From positions 56,294-120,293 of the forward strand of contig NZ_JAYGJO010000015.1 of the NCBI RefSeq assembly GCF_035013185.1: 64,000 nt of DNA, written 5' to 3'. Both the position numbers and the translations under genes were made by a program. Positions 17,037-25,408 of this stretch are shown piece by piece (the stretch's first letter is position 1; each line of letters opens with the position of its first letter). The stretch comes from Acerihabitans sp035013185 (GTDB taxonomy: Bacteria > Pseudomonadota > Gammaproteobacteria > Enterobacterales > Enterobacteriaceae). The notes under the pieces are model-generated. The model was not told the DNA's origin and made no database searches. It saw only the letters and a list, made by a program, of their open reading frames with translations.

Positions 17037-17501
17037 ATGGATACCGTCGAAGAACTAAATGGAACATACTTCTATGCGGGAAAATCAAATATAACCGCCG
17101 CTGAGCTTCTATTCATGATTTTTTGTGAGAATACAGCAAGTCAATTTGGTATCGGTGTAGCTGATTTTGGTGTTGTTGTCGCCATTGTCTCAGGGAGAAA
17201 CAACTTAGGCACAAGAGGCAAATTCGCTAATGCCACCAAAGGCACGTCTTACGCTTCTAAAGGAGCAAGGGCTGTATTCGGGAAAACAAAATTTCCCTTT
17301 GGTGTCTCGTTACCTACCTGGCTTGGCGGCTACACACCGTGGACGGCACGCCGTGTCATGGTTCGCAACATTGCGCCGTTTGTTGGTCGCTCAATCCCCT
17401 TGATCGGCGTGATTATTCTTGCTTCTGATGTAACACAAATTACCTATCGCACCATACGCGACTACAACACCATAGCACGAAGCAACGATAAGTTATGGTA
17501 G
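17037..17501 (+). CDS. Membrane-associated protein of the Hcp cluster, function unknown
   Basis: 154 aa with start MDTVEELNGTYF, RBS AGGGA. It has one hydrophobic stretch near residues 30-55 and another near 115-135 (RSIPLIGVIILASDV), and ends in YNTIARSNDKLW. I recognise it as a type of protein found beside DUF1493 and Hcp genes in enterobacteria but know no assigned role. Its 3' end overlaps the next gene by 7 bp, so translation is probably coupled. Being upstream of hcp, it could be an Hcp-carried effector or a partner of the DUF1493 protein; this is inference. Confidence 0.7.
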   Translation: MDTVEELNGTYFYAGKSNITAAELLFMIFCENTASQFGIGVADFGVVVAIVSGRNNLGTRGKFANATKGTSYASKGARAVFGKTKFPFGVSLPTWLGGYTPWTARRVMVRNIAPFVGRSIPLIGVIILASDVTQITYRTIRDYNTIARSNDKLW

Positions 17502-17821
17502 ACAGTATCGAGCAGAGAGTTTATGAGCTTGTCCGGCCTTATGCGGGCACCTATCTGTTAAACATAAAGAAGGTGGCGTTAACGCCTGAAACTGACCTGG
17601 ATACTGATCTGGGCATTGATGAGCTTGAAGTTGAAGATCTGATGAATGACTTCTTCGAAAAATTCAATGTTGGACGGGGTAATTTCAAGATTGAAACTTA
17701 CTATCCTGCCGAACCTTTCTCATGGAATCCCTTCAAAAAATTCCCGCCCATATCTGTACCTGATTTCACTATCAATATGCTGATCGAATCAGCAAAAGCC
17801 GGGCGCTGGTTATACGACTAA
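17495..17821 (+). CDS. DUF1493 family, acyl-carrier-like small protein
   Basis: 108-aa acidic protein resembling DUF1493, a family distantly like acyl carrier proteins. The segment TPETDLDTDLGIDELEVEDL has the place of the ACP helix-II region but the phosphopantetheine serine motif (DSL) is replaced by IDEL, so a carrier function through that residue is doubtful. It overlaps the upstream membrane protein by 7 bp and precedes hcp by 21 bp, suggesting one operon. It may act as an immunity or adaptor protein for its neighbour; unproven. Confidence 0.72.
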   Translation: MVDSIEQRVYELVRPYAGTYLLNIKKVALTPETDLDTDLGIDELEVEDLMNDFFEKFNVGRGNFKIETYYPAEPFSWNPFKKFPPISVPDFTINMLIESAKAGRWLYD

Positions 17822-17842
17822 ACACAAGCAAGGAGCTTTTAA

Positions 17843-18328
17843 ATGGCTGTACCTGTTCACTTATTTTTGACCGATGACGGCGGCGCAGTGATCCGTGGTT
17901 CTTCCGATGTACAAGACCGTGAAGGAAGCGTGGAGCTTAGAGGATTGCACCATAGCTTAACGATCCCAACAGACCCTATGACAGGGAATGTTACGGGAAC
18001 TCGTCAACATTCACCTTTCCAGTTCACCAAAGAACTTGATAGTTCGTCTCCGTATCTCTTTAAGGCTGCGGCGACAGGCCAGACGCTCAAATCCGCTGAA
18101 TTTCGCTTCTACCAGATCAGCGATGCCGGGCAGGAAGTGGAGTATTACCGGATCACGCTGGAAAATGTGAAAGTGATTTCTGTCAGTCCGGTAATGCACG
18201 ACACGCGGGGCTGTCCGGGTACTGGCCACATGGAAGAAGTCGCACTGAACTACGAGAAAATAACTCACCTGTATAAAGACGGCAATTTGCTCGCGCATGA
18301 CGCATGGAATGAGCGCCCCACCGCGTAG
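17843..18328 (+). CDS. hcp: Hcp, T6SS tube protein
   Basis: 161-aa Hcp1-family protein that forms hexameric rings of the type VI secretion tube and can carry effectors in its lumen. Typical features are MAVPVHLFLTDDGG at the N-terminus, the loop HSPFQFTKELDSSSPYLF, and VEYYRITLENVKVISVSP. The RBS AAGGAGC is strong. No other T6SS core gene is nearby, so this is an orphan hcp, likely serving an apparatus encoded elsewhere. A bidirectional terminator follows directly. Confidence 0.93.
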   Translation: MAVPVHLFLTDDGGAVIRGSSDVQDREGSVELRGLHHSLTIPTDPMTGNVTGTRQHSPFQFTKELDSSSPYLFKAAATGQTLKSAEFRFYQISDAGQEVEYYRITLENVKVISVSPVMHDTRGCPGTGHMEEVALNYEKITHLYKDGNLLAHDAWNERPTA

Positions 18329-18354
18329 AAAAAAAGCCCTCCGGGGCTTTTTTT
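18329..18354. terminator. Bidirectional terminator between hcp and parE
   Basis: AAAAAAAGCCC and GGGGCTTTTTTT pair around a TCC loop right after the hcp stop. The A- and T-runs on both sides let it serve hcp (plus) and the toxin-antitoxin operon ending at 18373 (minus). Confidence 0.9.
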
Positions 18355-18372
18355 GGTTCAGCCCGTTGGCCT

Positions 18373-18657
18373 CTATAGGCATTGGCCGGGGTGGTTCATC
18401 TGTGGGTGCAGAATCCGCGCTATCAGTATGTCAGTATCACGGATGGTATAAAAAATGGTGTGCTGCTGAAATTCAATGCGCATTACACCTGTCACCACGG
18501 GATAATCCCGACCTATATCTGGCATCTCGGCCAGTGTTTCAAAAAATGCTTCCAGCGCGTCTGTATAAAGATCTGCCTGAGTTTCGCCAAAGTTGAGGTG
18601 CGTATAGTCATAAATGCCGGCGAAATCGTCCGCAGCGCGTTCTGTGAGCTTATACAC
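18373..18657 (-). CDS. parE: ParE-family toxin
   Basis: 94 aa, RelE/ParE superfamily. The pattern YKLTERAADDFAGIYDYT at the start and YTIRDTDILIARILH near the end are typical of ParE. Characterised members poison DNA gyrase. It overlaps the ParD-type antitoxin gene by 8 bp, the usual order of antitoxin first. It probably stabilises the island or is a plasmid-derived addiction module. Whether the toxin is active cannot be judged from sequence. Confidence 0.88.
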   Translation of the reverse strand: MYKLTERAADDFAGIYDYTHLNFGETQADLYTDALEAFFETLAEMPDIGRDYPVVTGVMRIEFQQHTIFYTIRDTDILIARILHPQMNHPGQCL

Positions 18658-18898
18658 GGTGTCTCAACGTTAACTTTCTTTGCGCTGCAATATCCCGCAG
18701 TGATAACGCGCTTTCACCACTTTCCAGGCCGGCAATAACGGCCTGGCGGGCAGCTTCATCATGGGTTTCCTGTTGCTCCAGCAACCGCAATGCAGACCGC
18801 ATAACTTCACTTGTAGAACCGTAACGGCCACTGTCAATGAGTCGACTGATAAAAACATCAAGTTGTTCGCCAATTGTCACACTGGTTGTTCTTGCCAT
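18650..18898 (-). CDS. parD: ParD-family antitoxin (CopG-type)
   Basis: 82 aa starting MARTTSVTIGEQLDVFI, the ribbon-helix-helix DNA-binding N-terminus of ParD. The C-terminal half (LLEQQETHDEAARQAVIAGL) is the charged toxin-binding tail. An upstream extension of the frame to 19174 has no similarity and is rejected. It neutralises the overlapping ParE and probably represses the operon from a site just upstream. Confidence 0.88.
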   Translation of the reverse strand: MARTTSVTIGEQLDVFISRLIDSGRYGSTSEVMRSALRLLEQQETHDEAARQAVIAGLESGESALSLRDIAAQRKLTLRHRV

Positions 18899-19191
18899 AA
18901 CGCCCCCTGTGTTAATTATAAACACAATAATAAAACAATTATCCCTGGAGTCAATGAGAGACAGGAGCAAGTGGCTCCTCGGTATGACCGACACCGAGAA
19001 CCAGCTTGTTAGCGGGCGTGGCGCGTGGCACCACCGGGCGTTTATCTTCGACAACCTGGCCTTCATCATCGCGCCAACGACGCAATGTCCGCGTGAGGAA
19101 CCGAGGAGATAAGCGGCCTTGTAACGAGAAGCACCTTGCCTCACGGTACCGCTTAACGTGAGTTTTCGTTCCATTGAGCGTCAAGCCCCAG
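18899..19191. other. Spacer between the two toxin-antitoxin pairs
   Basis: About 290 bp at higher GC than the Tn3 relic. A 77-codon frame on the minus strand (MTLNGTKTHVKRYREARCF…) is open across most of it, but I recognise no family and it may be a gene fragment brought in with one of the modules. The parD promoter should lie at its left edge. Confidence 0.4.
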
Positions 19192-19506
19192 TTACAGCGC
19201 GGCCAGTGTCGCCAGCGTCGCGGGGTGTTGTTCGACCATTCTGATCAACAGCACCGCCTGCGGATTGGGTTTTGCTCTTCCCTGTTCCCAATTTTGGTAG
19301 GTGGTTAACGCAGTATGCAGATACAGGGCAAAAACGGCTTGAGATAAGTGTAGCTTTTCCCGCACGGCTCTGAGCTCCACAGGAGATAAAAGAGCGTTTT
19401 TTTTCAGTGCGACCCGATGGGTTTTAAGTGTGGTTTTACCGGCGTTTAGGTCACTCCATGCCGACATTCCCTCGACCAGTTCATCAAAAATATGACGCTC
19501 GCTCAT
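19192..19506 (-). CDS. XRE-type antitoxin of a HigBA/RelBE-like module
   Basis: 104 aa with a C-terminal Cro/C1 helix-turn-helix (LRAVREKLHLSQAVFALYL, then TYQNWEQGRAKPNPQAVLL). The family pairs with RelE/HigB toxins encoded just upstream. Its start overlaps the toxin stop by 4 bp, so toxin and antitoxin are translated in sequence, the inverted order typical of higBA. It should repress its own promoter near 19850. Confidence 0.88.
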   Translation of the reverse strand: MSERHIFDELVEGMSAWSDLNAGKTTLKTHRVALKKNALLSPVELRAVREKLHLSQAVFALYLHTALTTYQNWEQGRAKPNPQAVLLIRMVEQHPATLATLAAL

Positions 19507-19844
19507 AGCGTTCCGCCTCCTTTGAGGATATTGAGCATCGCCCGCAGCATAGTGCGTTGCTGTGGCGAGAGATCGGCTGCTTCATTTTTATCGTATAAGG
19601 TAAACAGCAGAAAGTGGGCGTGTTCCGTCCACCAATAATAAATCACCCGAATCCCACCACGTTTACCTTTGCCGCGTCGGGCATCGGCAAAGCGAACCTT
19701 TCTTAACCCACCGGTGTGCTGGATCACATCCCCACAGGCCGGGTTAGCCAACAACAATTGCTGGAGTTGACTAAATTCTTCATCGGTTAAATACTCCGCG
19801 CGATGATTTTGAAAGGGTGGAAGTTCTATAAAAACAGCATCCAT
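19503..19844 (-). CDS. RelE/HigB-family toxin
   Basis: 113 aa of the HigB2/RelE type (toxin gene first). Motifs typical of this group are LRKVRFADARRGKGKRGG and RVIYYWWTEHAHFLLFTLYDK, followed by DLSPQQ. Known relatives cleave mRNA on the ribosome. Forms an operon with the XRE antitoxin through a 4-bp overlap. The module sits between the parDE pair and argP. Confidence 0.9.
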   Translation of the reverse strand: MDAVFIELPPFQNHRAEYLTDEEFSQLQQLLLANPACGDVIQHTGGLRKVRFADARRGKGKRGGIRVIYYWWTEHAHFLLFTLYDKNEAADLSPQQRTMLRAMLNILKGGGTL

Positions 19845-19918
19845 TGTCGCTATTCACATCATCCGTCCTGAATAGCCGTCATTCTATCCCCAAGTTGAGT
19901 ATAGTTCAACGTTAATTC

Positions 19919-20812
19919 TCAGGCCTGGCGCAATACCTGCCGGCCATAGGAGAGCAGGGCATCGGTGACTTTGCGCATCATGCGGCTCTCTGGGGCGAAA
20001 CGATGCCAGAACAGCATCCGGCGCTGGTAAAGTCCCGGGGTCAGGTCAATGAGTTCACCTGCCGCCAGCTCGGGTTCGATTTGCAAATGCGGGATCATGC
20101 AACAGGTAGTACCCTGGCGCGCCAACTGCACAAATGCCTCAGACGAGTTGACGATGTGGCAAGGGACGCTGCCGGGCGTTAAATCAAAATTTTGCTGCAA
20201 AAATGCCTGATGCATATCATCAAGATGATCGAATGCCACTGCCGGGGCTTTTAGCAATGCACTGCGGGTTACGCCGTTGGGAAAATAACGTTCGGCAAAC
20301 GGTTTGGATGCGACGAACAGATAATCCAGGGCGCCTAACTGATCCACCAAGCAGCTGGGCAACGGCTGGGGATGAATACTGACCGCACCGACGACTTCCC
20401 CGCGCCGCAGTCGTTCCTGGGTGCGGGTTTCATCCTCAACCTGGAGGTTTAAGCGGATAGGCGAGTCGGTCAATACCGGTTTTAACGCCGGCAGCAGCCA
20501 GGTGGCCAGGCTATCGGCGTTGACCGCCAGCGACAGCAGTAGCGGCGCATCACTGCCGCTATCGGTGCCCAACCACTCATCTTCCAGCAGTTCTACCTGA
20601 TGCAGTAGCGCCAGCAGCTTTTGGCCTTGCTCTGTGGGCCGTGGTGGAATGGTGCGCACCAATAAAGGTTGTCCAAACAGGTTCTCCAACTGTTTTATGC
20701 GCTGTGATACCGCCGATTGCGTTATACATAATTTTTGCGCGGCACGTTCAAAACCTCGTTCACGTATCACGGCGTCGAGCGCCTGCAGCGTTCGATAGTC
20801 CGGGCGTTTCAT
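19919..20812 (-). CDS. argP: LysR-type regulator ArgP (IciA)
   Basis: 297-aa LysR-family transcription factor, the size of E. coli ArgP. N-terminal winged HTH: FERAAQKLCITQSAVSQRIK; the effector-binding domain covers about residues 90-290. ArgP activates argO in response to arginine and is antagonised by lysine, and it affects several lysine and nucleotide genes. It diverges from rpiA, as in E. coli. The accessory island has separated it from argO-yggE. Confidence 0.95.
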   Translation of the reverse strand: MKRPDYRTLQALDAVIRERGFERAAQKLCITQSAVSQRIKQLENLFGQPLLVRTIPPRPTEQGQKLLALLHQVELLEDEWLGTDSGSDAPLLLSLAVNADSLATWLLPALKPVLTDSPIRLNLQVEDETRTQERLRRGEVVGAVSIHPQPLPSCLVDQLGALDYLFVASKPFAERYFPNGVTRSALLKAPAVAFDHLDDMHQAFLQQNFDLTPGSVPCHIVNSSEAFVQLARQGTTCCMIPHLQIEPELAAGELIDLTPGLYQRRMLFWHRFAPESRMMRKVTDALLSYGRQVLRQA

Positions 20813-21048
20813 TTGTTATCCTCTGCGTGGTTGGTTTTTGCATGCCGTTAGCGTGTTGTTTTACGCTGTTTGCCACTGTGTCCCACTATGCCATAGTTAT
20901 CTCATCATAAGCTGCCCTTTTTGGGGCGTGAAATTTAAGCACCGAATGCGCCGAGGCTTTTTTGCCGCCGGCTGTGGCGCAAATCGCGCCAATTGGCCGG
21001 TTCTGCTTTATAATGTGACCAACTCTCTTCTAAAAGGTTAAACCTAAC

Positions 21049-21705
21049 ATGACACAGGATGAACTGAAAAAGGCGGTTGGCTGGTCGGCACTGCAGTATG
21101 TTAAACCTGGCATGGTTGTCGGGGTGGGTACCGGCTCCACGGCAGCGCATTTTATTGATGCACTGGGCAGCATCAAGCAGCAAATCGTCGGGGCGGTGTC
21201 CAGCTCCGACGCGTCGTCGGCAAAATTACAGGCGCTGGGTATTCCACTGCTGGATCTCAACAATATTGATGTGCTGGATATTTACGTCGATGGCGCTGAT
21301 GAAATCAATGCGCATATGCAGATGATCAAAGGTGGCGGTGCCGCGCTGACCCGCGAAAAAATCATCGCTGCGGTGGCGCGTAAATTTATTTGTATTGTCG
21401 ATGCCTCCAAACAGGTGGACGTGCTGGGGAATTTTCCGTTGCCGGTGGAGGTGATCCCGATGGCGCGCTCCTTTGTTGCCCGTGAACTGGTGAAATTGGG
21501 CGGGGCGCCTGAATATCGCCAGGGCGTACTGACGGATAACGGTAATATCATCCTCGACGTGCGCAACCTGCGCATCATTGACGCCATCGCGCTGGAAGAT
21601 AAAATCAACAGCCTGCCCGGTGTGGTAACCGTTGGATTATTTGCCCGGCGCGGGGCCAATGTCGCGCTGATTGGCACTGCCGAGGGAGTCAAGATTATTG
21701 AGTAG
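21049..21705 (+). CDS. rpiA: Ribose-5-phosphate isomerase A
   Basis: Interconverts ribose-5-phosphate and ribulose-5-phosphate in the pentose phosphate pathway. It is 218 aa. Phosphate loop GVGTGSTAAHF near residue 25, catalytic aspartates in YVDGADEI near 80 and the lysine/glutamate in KGGGAALTREK near 95-103 are all present. Monocistronic. A weak hairpin with a long T-run (about 21737-21772) may terminate it. Confidence 0.97.
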   Translation: MTQDELKKAVGWSALQYVKPGMVVGVGTGSTAAHFIDALGSIKQQIVGAVSSSDASSAKLQALGIPLLDLNNIDVLDIYVDGADEINAHMQMIKGGGAALTREKIIAAVARKFICIVDASKQVDVLGNFPLPVEVIPMARSFVARELVKLGGAPEYRQGVLTDNGNIILDVRNLRIIDAIALEDKINSLPGVVTVGLFARRGANVALIGTAEGVKIIE

Positions 21706-22010
21706 CACACCGTTTACAGCATTGTCGCCGGTCCGTCGTTTTATCGGCGGCGGATGTTAATTTTTTTTACATAGCATTTTTTATTTCACTTATTAAAATT
21801 CAGTGATAAATATCACATTTTAGTCTTTTGCCTACTGTATATATGACACCTTGGACGCTGGCTAGAGGATTTATCCATATCAATCGCTTATGTCTGCGTC
21901 TTATGCTGTTGTGCAGTGCTTTGGTCGTATTGCCGTGACGGCAATATTTGTTATTTTGTCTGGGTGCTGTGTATTGCAGCCGCATCTGATGTTTCATAAA
22001 GGGTCGGGAA

Positions 22011-23243
22011 ATGGCAAAAGTATCGCTGGAAAAAGACAAAATCAAGTTTCTGCTGGTTGAAGGTGTCCACCCGTCTGCGCTGGATAACCTCAAACGCGCC
22101 GGTTATACCAATATTGAGTATCATAAAGGCGCAATGGATATCGATACACTCAAGGCATCCATCCGCGATGCACATTTTGTCGGTATTCGATCCCGTACCA
22201 GTCTTACCGAAGAGGTGTTTGCCGCTGCAGAGAAATTGGTTGCCGTCGGCTGTTTCTGTATCGGTACCAACCAGGTCGATCTTAACGCCGCAATGAAACG
22301 GGGTATCCCGGTATTTAATGCGCCTTTTTCCAATACCCGTTCCGTGGCTGAAATGGTGCTGGGCGAAATGTTATTGATGATCCGCGGCATTCCTGAGGCC
22401 AACGCTAAAGCTCACCGTGGACAATGGAACAAGCTGGCGGCGGGAAGTTACGAAGCCCGCGGTAAAAAATTAGGCATCATCGGCTACGGCCATATCGGTA
22501 CTCAATTGGGGATACTGGCTGAAGGCCTGGGAATGCAGGTATTTTTCTATGACATTGAGAGCAAGCTGCCACTGGGTAACGCCCAACAGGTGAACTCCAT
22601 GCAAGAACTGCTTAATCTCAGCGATGTGGTGACGCTGCATGTGCCCGATAACCAGTCCACCCGCAATATGATGGGCGAAGCCGAATTTTCCCAGATGAAA
22701 CCCGGTGCGCTGTTTATCAATGCCGCGCGCGGTACGGTGGTGGATATTCCGGCATTATGCGCGGCTCTGGCCAGCAAACATCTGGCCGGTGCCGGTGTGG
22801 ATGTTTTCCCGCAAGAACCTGCGTCCAATAGCGATCCGTTTAATTCACCGTTGTGTGAATTCGACAATGTGATCTTGACGCCGCACATTGGCGGATCAAC
22901 CCAGGAAGCCCAGGAAAACATCGGGGTAGAGGTGGCCGGAAAATTAGCCAAATATTCTGATAACGGTTCCACACTTTCTGCGGTTAACTTCCCTGAAGTG
23001 TCACTGCCGGAGCATGGCGAACGTGTGAGTCGGTTGCTGCACATCCATGAAAATCGCCCGGGCATCCTGACCCGTATCAATCAGATTTTCGCCGAGCAAA
23101 GCATCAATATTGCCGCCCAGTATCTGCAAACCACCGCGGAGATTGGTTATGTGGTGATTGATGTTGAAACCGATGCTGAAAATGCTGCACTGCAGTTATT
23201 AAAGGCAATTCCCGGCACTATCCGCGCCCGCTTGCTGTACTGA
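22011..23243 (+). CDS. serA: D-3-phosphoglycerate dehydrogenase SerA
   Basis: First enzyme of serine synthesis, oxidising 3-phosphoglycerate with NAD+. It is 410 aa, equal to E. coli. The NAD fold shows LGIIGYGHIGTQLG near residue 155, the catalytic His is in LTPHIGGSTQEAQENIG, and a C-terminal ACT domain (about residues 335-410, HENRPGILTRIN) provides serine feedback. Upstream lie about 305 bp of AT-rich sequence where Lrp control is known in E. coli; I cannot assign sites. A good terminator follows. Confidence 0.98.
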   Translation: MAKVSLEKDKIKFLLVEGVHPSALDNLKRAGYTNIEYHKGAMDIDTLKASIRDAHFVGIRSRTSLTEEVFAAAEKLVAVGCFCIGTNQVDLNAAMKRGIPVFNAPFSNTRSVAEMVLGEMLLMIRGIPEANAKAHRGQWNKLAAGSYEARGKKLGIIGYGHIGTQLGILAEGLGMQVFFYDIESKLPLGNAQQVNSMQELLNLSDVVTLHVPDNQSTRNMMGEAEFSQMKPGALFINAARGTVVDIPALCAALASKHLAGAGVDVFPQEPASNSDPFNSPLCEFDNVILTPHIGGSTQEAQENIGVEVAGKLAKYSDNGSTLSAVNFPEVSLPEHGERVSRLLHIHENRPGILTRINQIFAEQSINIAAQYLQTTAEIGYVVIDVETDAENAALQLLKAIPGTIRARLLY

Positions 23244-23250
23244 TATTCCG

Positions 23251-23283
23251 CACCACGTCCCAAACATCGGGGCGTGGTGTTTC
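23251..23283 (+). terminator. Terminator after serA
   Basis: CACCACG(T)CCC pairs with GGGGCGTGGTG around a short loop and ends in TTT, 8 bp after the serA stop. It lies between the convergent genes serA and fau. Confidence 0.7.
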
Positions 23284-23348
23284 CCCCGCGACCCCACCAT
23301 GAACCCTGCCCGACCTTGTCATATCCCTGGGTGCTTGCCACCCGTGAA

Positions 23349-23948
23349 CTACCAGCGCCAGTGTCGCGACGGTGTGACGATTTCCGGCAGCGGAACGTCC
23401 CAAGGTTCGTCGGGTACGGCCGCGACCTGCTGGCAGTCATGGGCCAGTCCGATAGGGTAGAATCCGGCATCGCGGCGCCAATGGCGCAATGTACGATCGT
23501 AAAATCCGCCGCCCATCCCCAGTCGCTGTCCTCGTTCATCAAATGCCACCAGTGGGGTAAACAGGATCTGCAACCGGGCGACGGGCAACAACTGGGTGAC
23601 ATCGAGTTTGGGTTCGTCGATACGCAGCCGGTTTTTAAGCAGTGGTGTGTTGGCATCGTAGCGCTGGAACAATAAATGTCCCGGGCAAAACGGGTGGAGC
23701 ACCGGCAGATAGACCTGCTTGCCAAGCTGCCAAAATACCTCGATCAGCGGGCGGGTATCGAGCTCGCCGTCAAACGATAAAAACAGGGCCAGATGGCTGG
23801 CGGCGGCGATACGGGCATCGGCCAGCAGCCGGTTCATCAATGACGATGCCGCCTGGGTTTGCTGCAATGCGGTTAATTGCCGTCGTTGGGTGCGGATATG
23901 GTTGCGGATTGACTGGCGCTGGAGTGAGAGTGGTGTTGATGGGATCAT
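23349..23948 (-). CDS. fau: 5-formyltetrahydrofolate cyclo-ligase (YgfA/Fau)
   Basis: ATP-dependent conversion of 5-formyl-THF to 5,10-methenyl-THF, recycling inhibitory folate formed as a by-product of serine hydroxymethyltransferase. It is 199 aa. The C-terminal signature GMGGGFYDRTL and the central FTPLVAFDERGQRLG are typical. It lies directly downstream of the 6S RNA gene on the same strand, the conserved ssrS-ygfA arrangement. Confidence 0.95.
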   Translation of the reverse strand: MIPSTPLSLQRQSIRNHIRTQRRQLTALQQTQAASSLMNRLLADARIAAASHLALFLSFDGELDTRPLIEVFWQLGKQVYLPVLHPFCPGHLLFQRYDANTPLLKNRLRIDEPKLDVTQLLPVARLQILFTPLVAFDERGQRLGMGGGFYDRTLRHWRRDAGFYPIGLAHDCQQVAAVPDEPWDVPLPEIVTPSRHWRW

Positions 23949-24064
23949 GGGAGTTCTGCGTATGGCTAGTGTAGGTTATAAGTACCAGGTAATAAGTAAC
24001 TCACAATGAACACCAAGCAATAAAAGCCAAGTAATAAACGCTAGGTAAAGAACCCGAGGAAAGG

Positions 24065-24246
24065 GATCTCCGAGATGCCGCCGTAGGCTGTAACCCTTGA
24101 ACCCATGGTTCAAGTTGAACACAGCGTTACAACCTTAAGGCTTCTCGGACGAACCGAGCTTGCGCACCAGTCATAGATCGCCACATTCTTGTGGTAAAAA
24201 TTATCGGCTCAGGGGACGGGCCCACTGGCAAACATCTCAGAGAAAT
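24065..24246 (-). ncRNA. ssrS: 6S RNA
   Basis: 182 nt on the minus strand, beginning ATTTCTCTGAGATG and ending in CATCTCGGAGATCC, which pair to form the closing stem of 6S RNA. Internal blocks CCCCTGAGCCGATA, CCACAAGAATGTGG and AACCATGGGTTCAAGGGTTA match E. coli 6S RNA. It mimics an open promoter and binds sigma-70 RNA polymerase holoenzyme in stationary phase. It sits between zapA and fau and is normally co-transcribed with fau. Confidence 0.95.
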
Positions 24247-24306
24247 TCAATAAGAGATACTATACATTATTTCTTCATCATTCGCGAGTCTCGCTCAGCG
24301 ATGATG

Positions 24307-24636
24307 TTATTCGAACTGGGTGCCCGGACGTTCGGAAATCCGACCTTGTTCCACCAGCGCTTGTTCGATCGTCTGCTGTAATAGGCGGATCCGTTGCTCC
24401 ATGTTGGCGGCGTAATCACGGGTCTTTACCCTTTCTTGCGTTAACTCGTGGCAAATGTTTAACGCCGCGATGAAAACGAGCTGTTCTGTATTGGTGACTC
24501 TAGTGCGTACTTTAAGATCTTGCAACCGTTGATTGAGATCTTCTGCCGCCTGGTTCAACGCATCTTGCTGCTCTGGCGGGCAATTCACCCTTAGGGTACG
24601 GCCAAAAATCTGAATATCTACTGGTTGTGCGGACAT
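24307..24636 (-). CDS. zapA: Cell division protein ZapA
   Basis: 109-aa Z-ring associated protein that crosslinks FtsZ filaments. N-terminal domain MSAQPVDIQIFGRTLRVNCP, then a long C-terminal coiled coil (from about residue 65). The start at 24636 follows AGGAAGG. A longer frame reaches 24714 but lacks similarity. In E. coli zapA also lies between ygfB (divergent) and ssrS. Confidence 0.95.
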   Translation of the reverse strand: MSAQPVDIQIFGRTLRVNCPPEQQDALNQAAEDLNQRLQDLKVRTRVTNTEQLVFIAALNICHELTQERVKTRDYAANMEQRIRLLQQTIEQALVEQGRISERPGTQFE

Positions 24637-24779
24637 ACCACCTTCCTGCTTTGTTACCGCGCCTGCGCTGGCAAATCCCGCTTCATCATCACGGGAACAC
24701 CGAGCGGACGCCACTATACCCTATCTGACCTTGGTGGTAGCATAACACGAACTTATCCTGCCAACGATGATGATAGCGC

Positions 24780-25361
24780 ATGTCTATACAAAATACCTTT
24801 CCGAACTACGAGAAGCTCGACCAAATGCTCAATCAACAAGCGGTAGCGCTGACAGCAGCCGAGATGCATGGACTGATAAGCGGCCTGCTGTGCGGCGGCA
24901 ATGAGGACCACAGCTGGCAGACCATGGTGCATGAGCTGACCAACGAAGGACTTGCCTTTTCGCAAACCCTGGCCGATCCACTGCGTCAGTTGCATGAGGC
25001 TACCGCGCACTCCCTCGCTGACGGGGAATTCATGTTCCAGATGTTGTTGCCGGATGACGACAACGCGACGGTATTTGCCCGGGTTGATGCCCTGGCGGGT
25101 TGGGTAAACCATTTTTTGCTGGGGCTGGGAATGGTCCAACCCAAGTTGGATAAGGTCAAGGGCGAATTAAAAGAAGCCATTGACGACCTACGGAATATTG
25201 GCCGCTTGGGCTACGATGAGGATGAGGATCAAGAAGAACTGGCCCAGTCATTGGAAGAAGTCGGCGAATACGTCCGTATGGCGGCCATCCTTTGCCATAA
25301 CAGTTTTACCCATCCCGAGCAGACTGATGTGCCGGACAATTCCCGACCGACGCTACACTAA
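24780..25361 (+). CDS. ygfB: YgfB, UPF0149 family protein
   Basis: 193-aa acidic helical protein of UPF0149. Core features: LTAAEMHGLISGLLCGG, and the acidic segment YDEDEDQEELAQSLEEV followed by YVRMAAILC. The molecular role in enterobacteria is not settled; in Pseudomonas a YgfB homologue modulates gene expression. It is the first gene of the ygfB-pepP-ubiH-ubiI cluster, 47 bp ahead of pepP. Confidence 0.93.
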   Translation: MSIQNTFPNYEKLDQMLNQQAVALTAAEMHGLISGLLCGGNEDHSWQTMVHELTNEGLAFSQTLADPLRQLHEATAHSLADGEFMFQMLLPDDDNATVFARVDALAGWVNHFLLGLGMVQPKLDKVKGELKEAIDDLRNIGRLGYDEDEDQEELAQSLEEVGEYVRMAAILCHNSFTHPEQTDVPDNSRPTLH

Positions 25362-25408
25362 GCGCTATCTATACCTGTAAATTTTTCCTTACCGTAAGAG
25401 AGAGAGTG

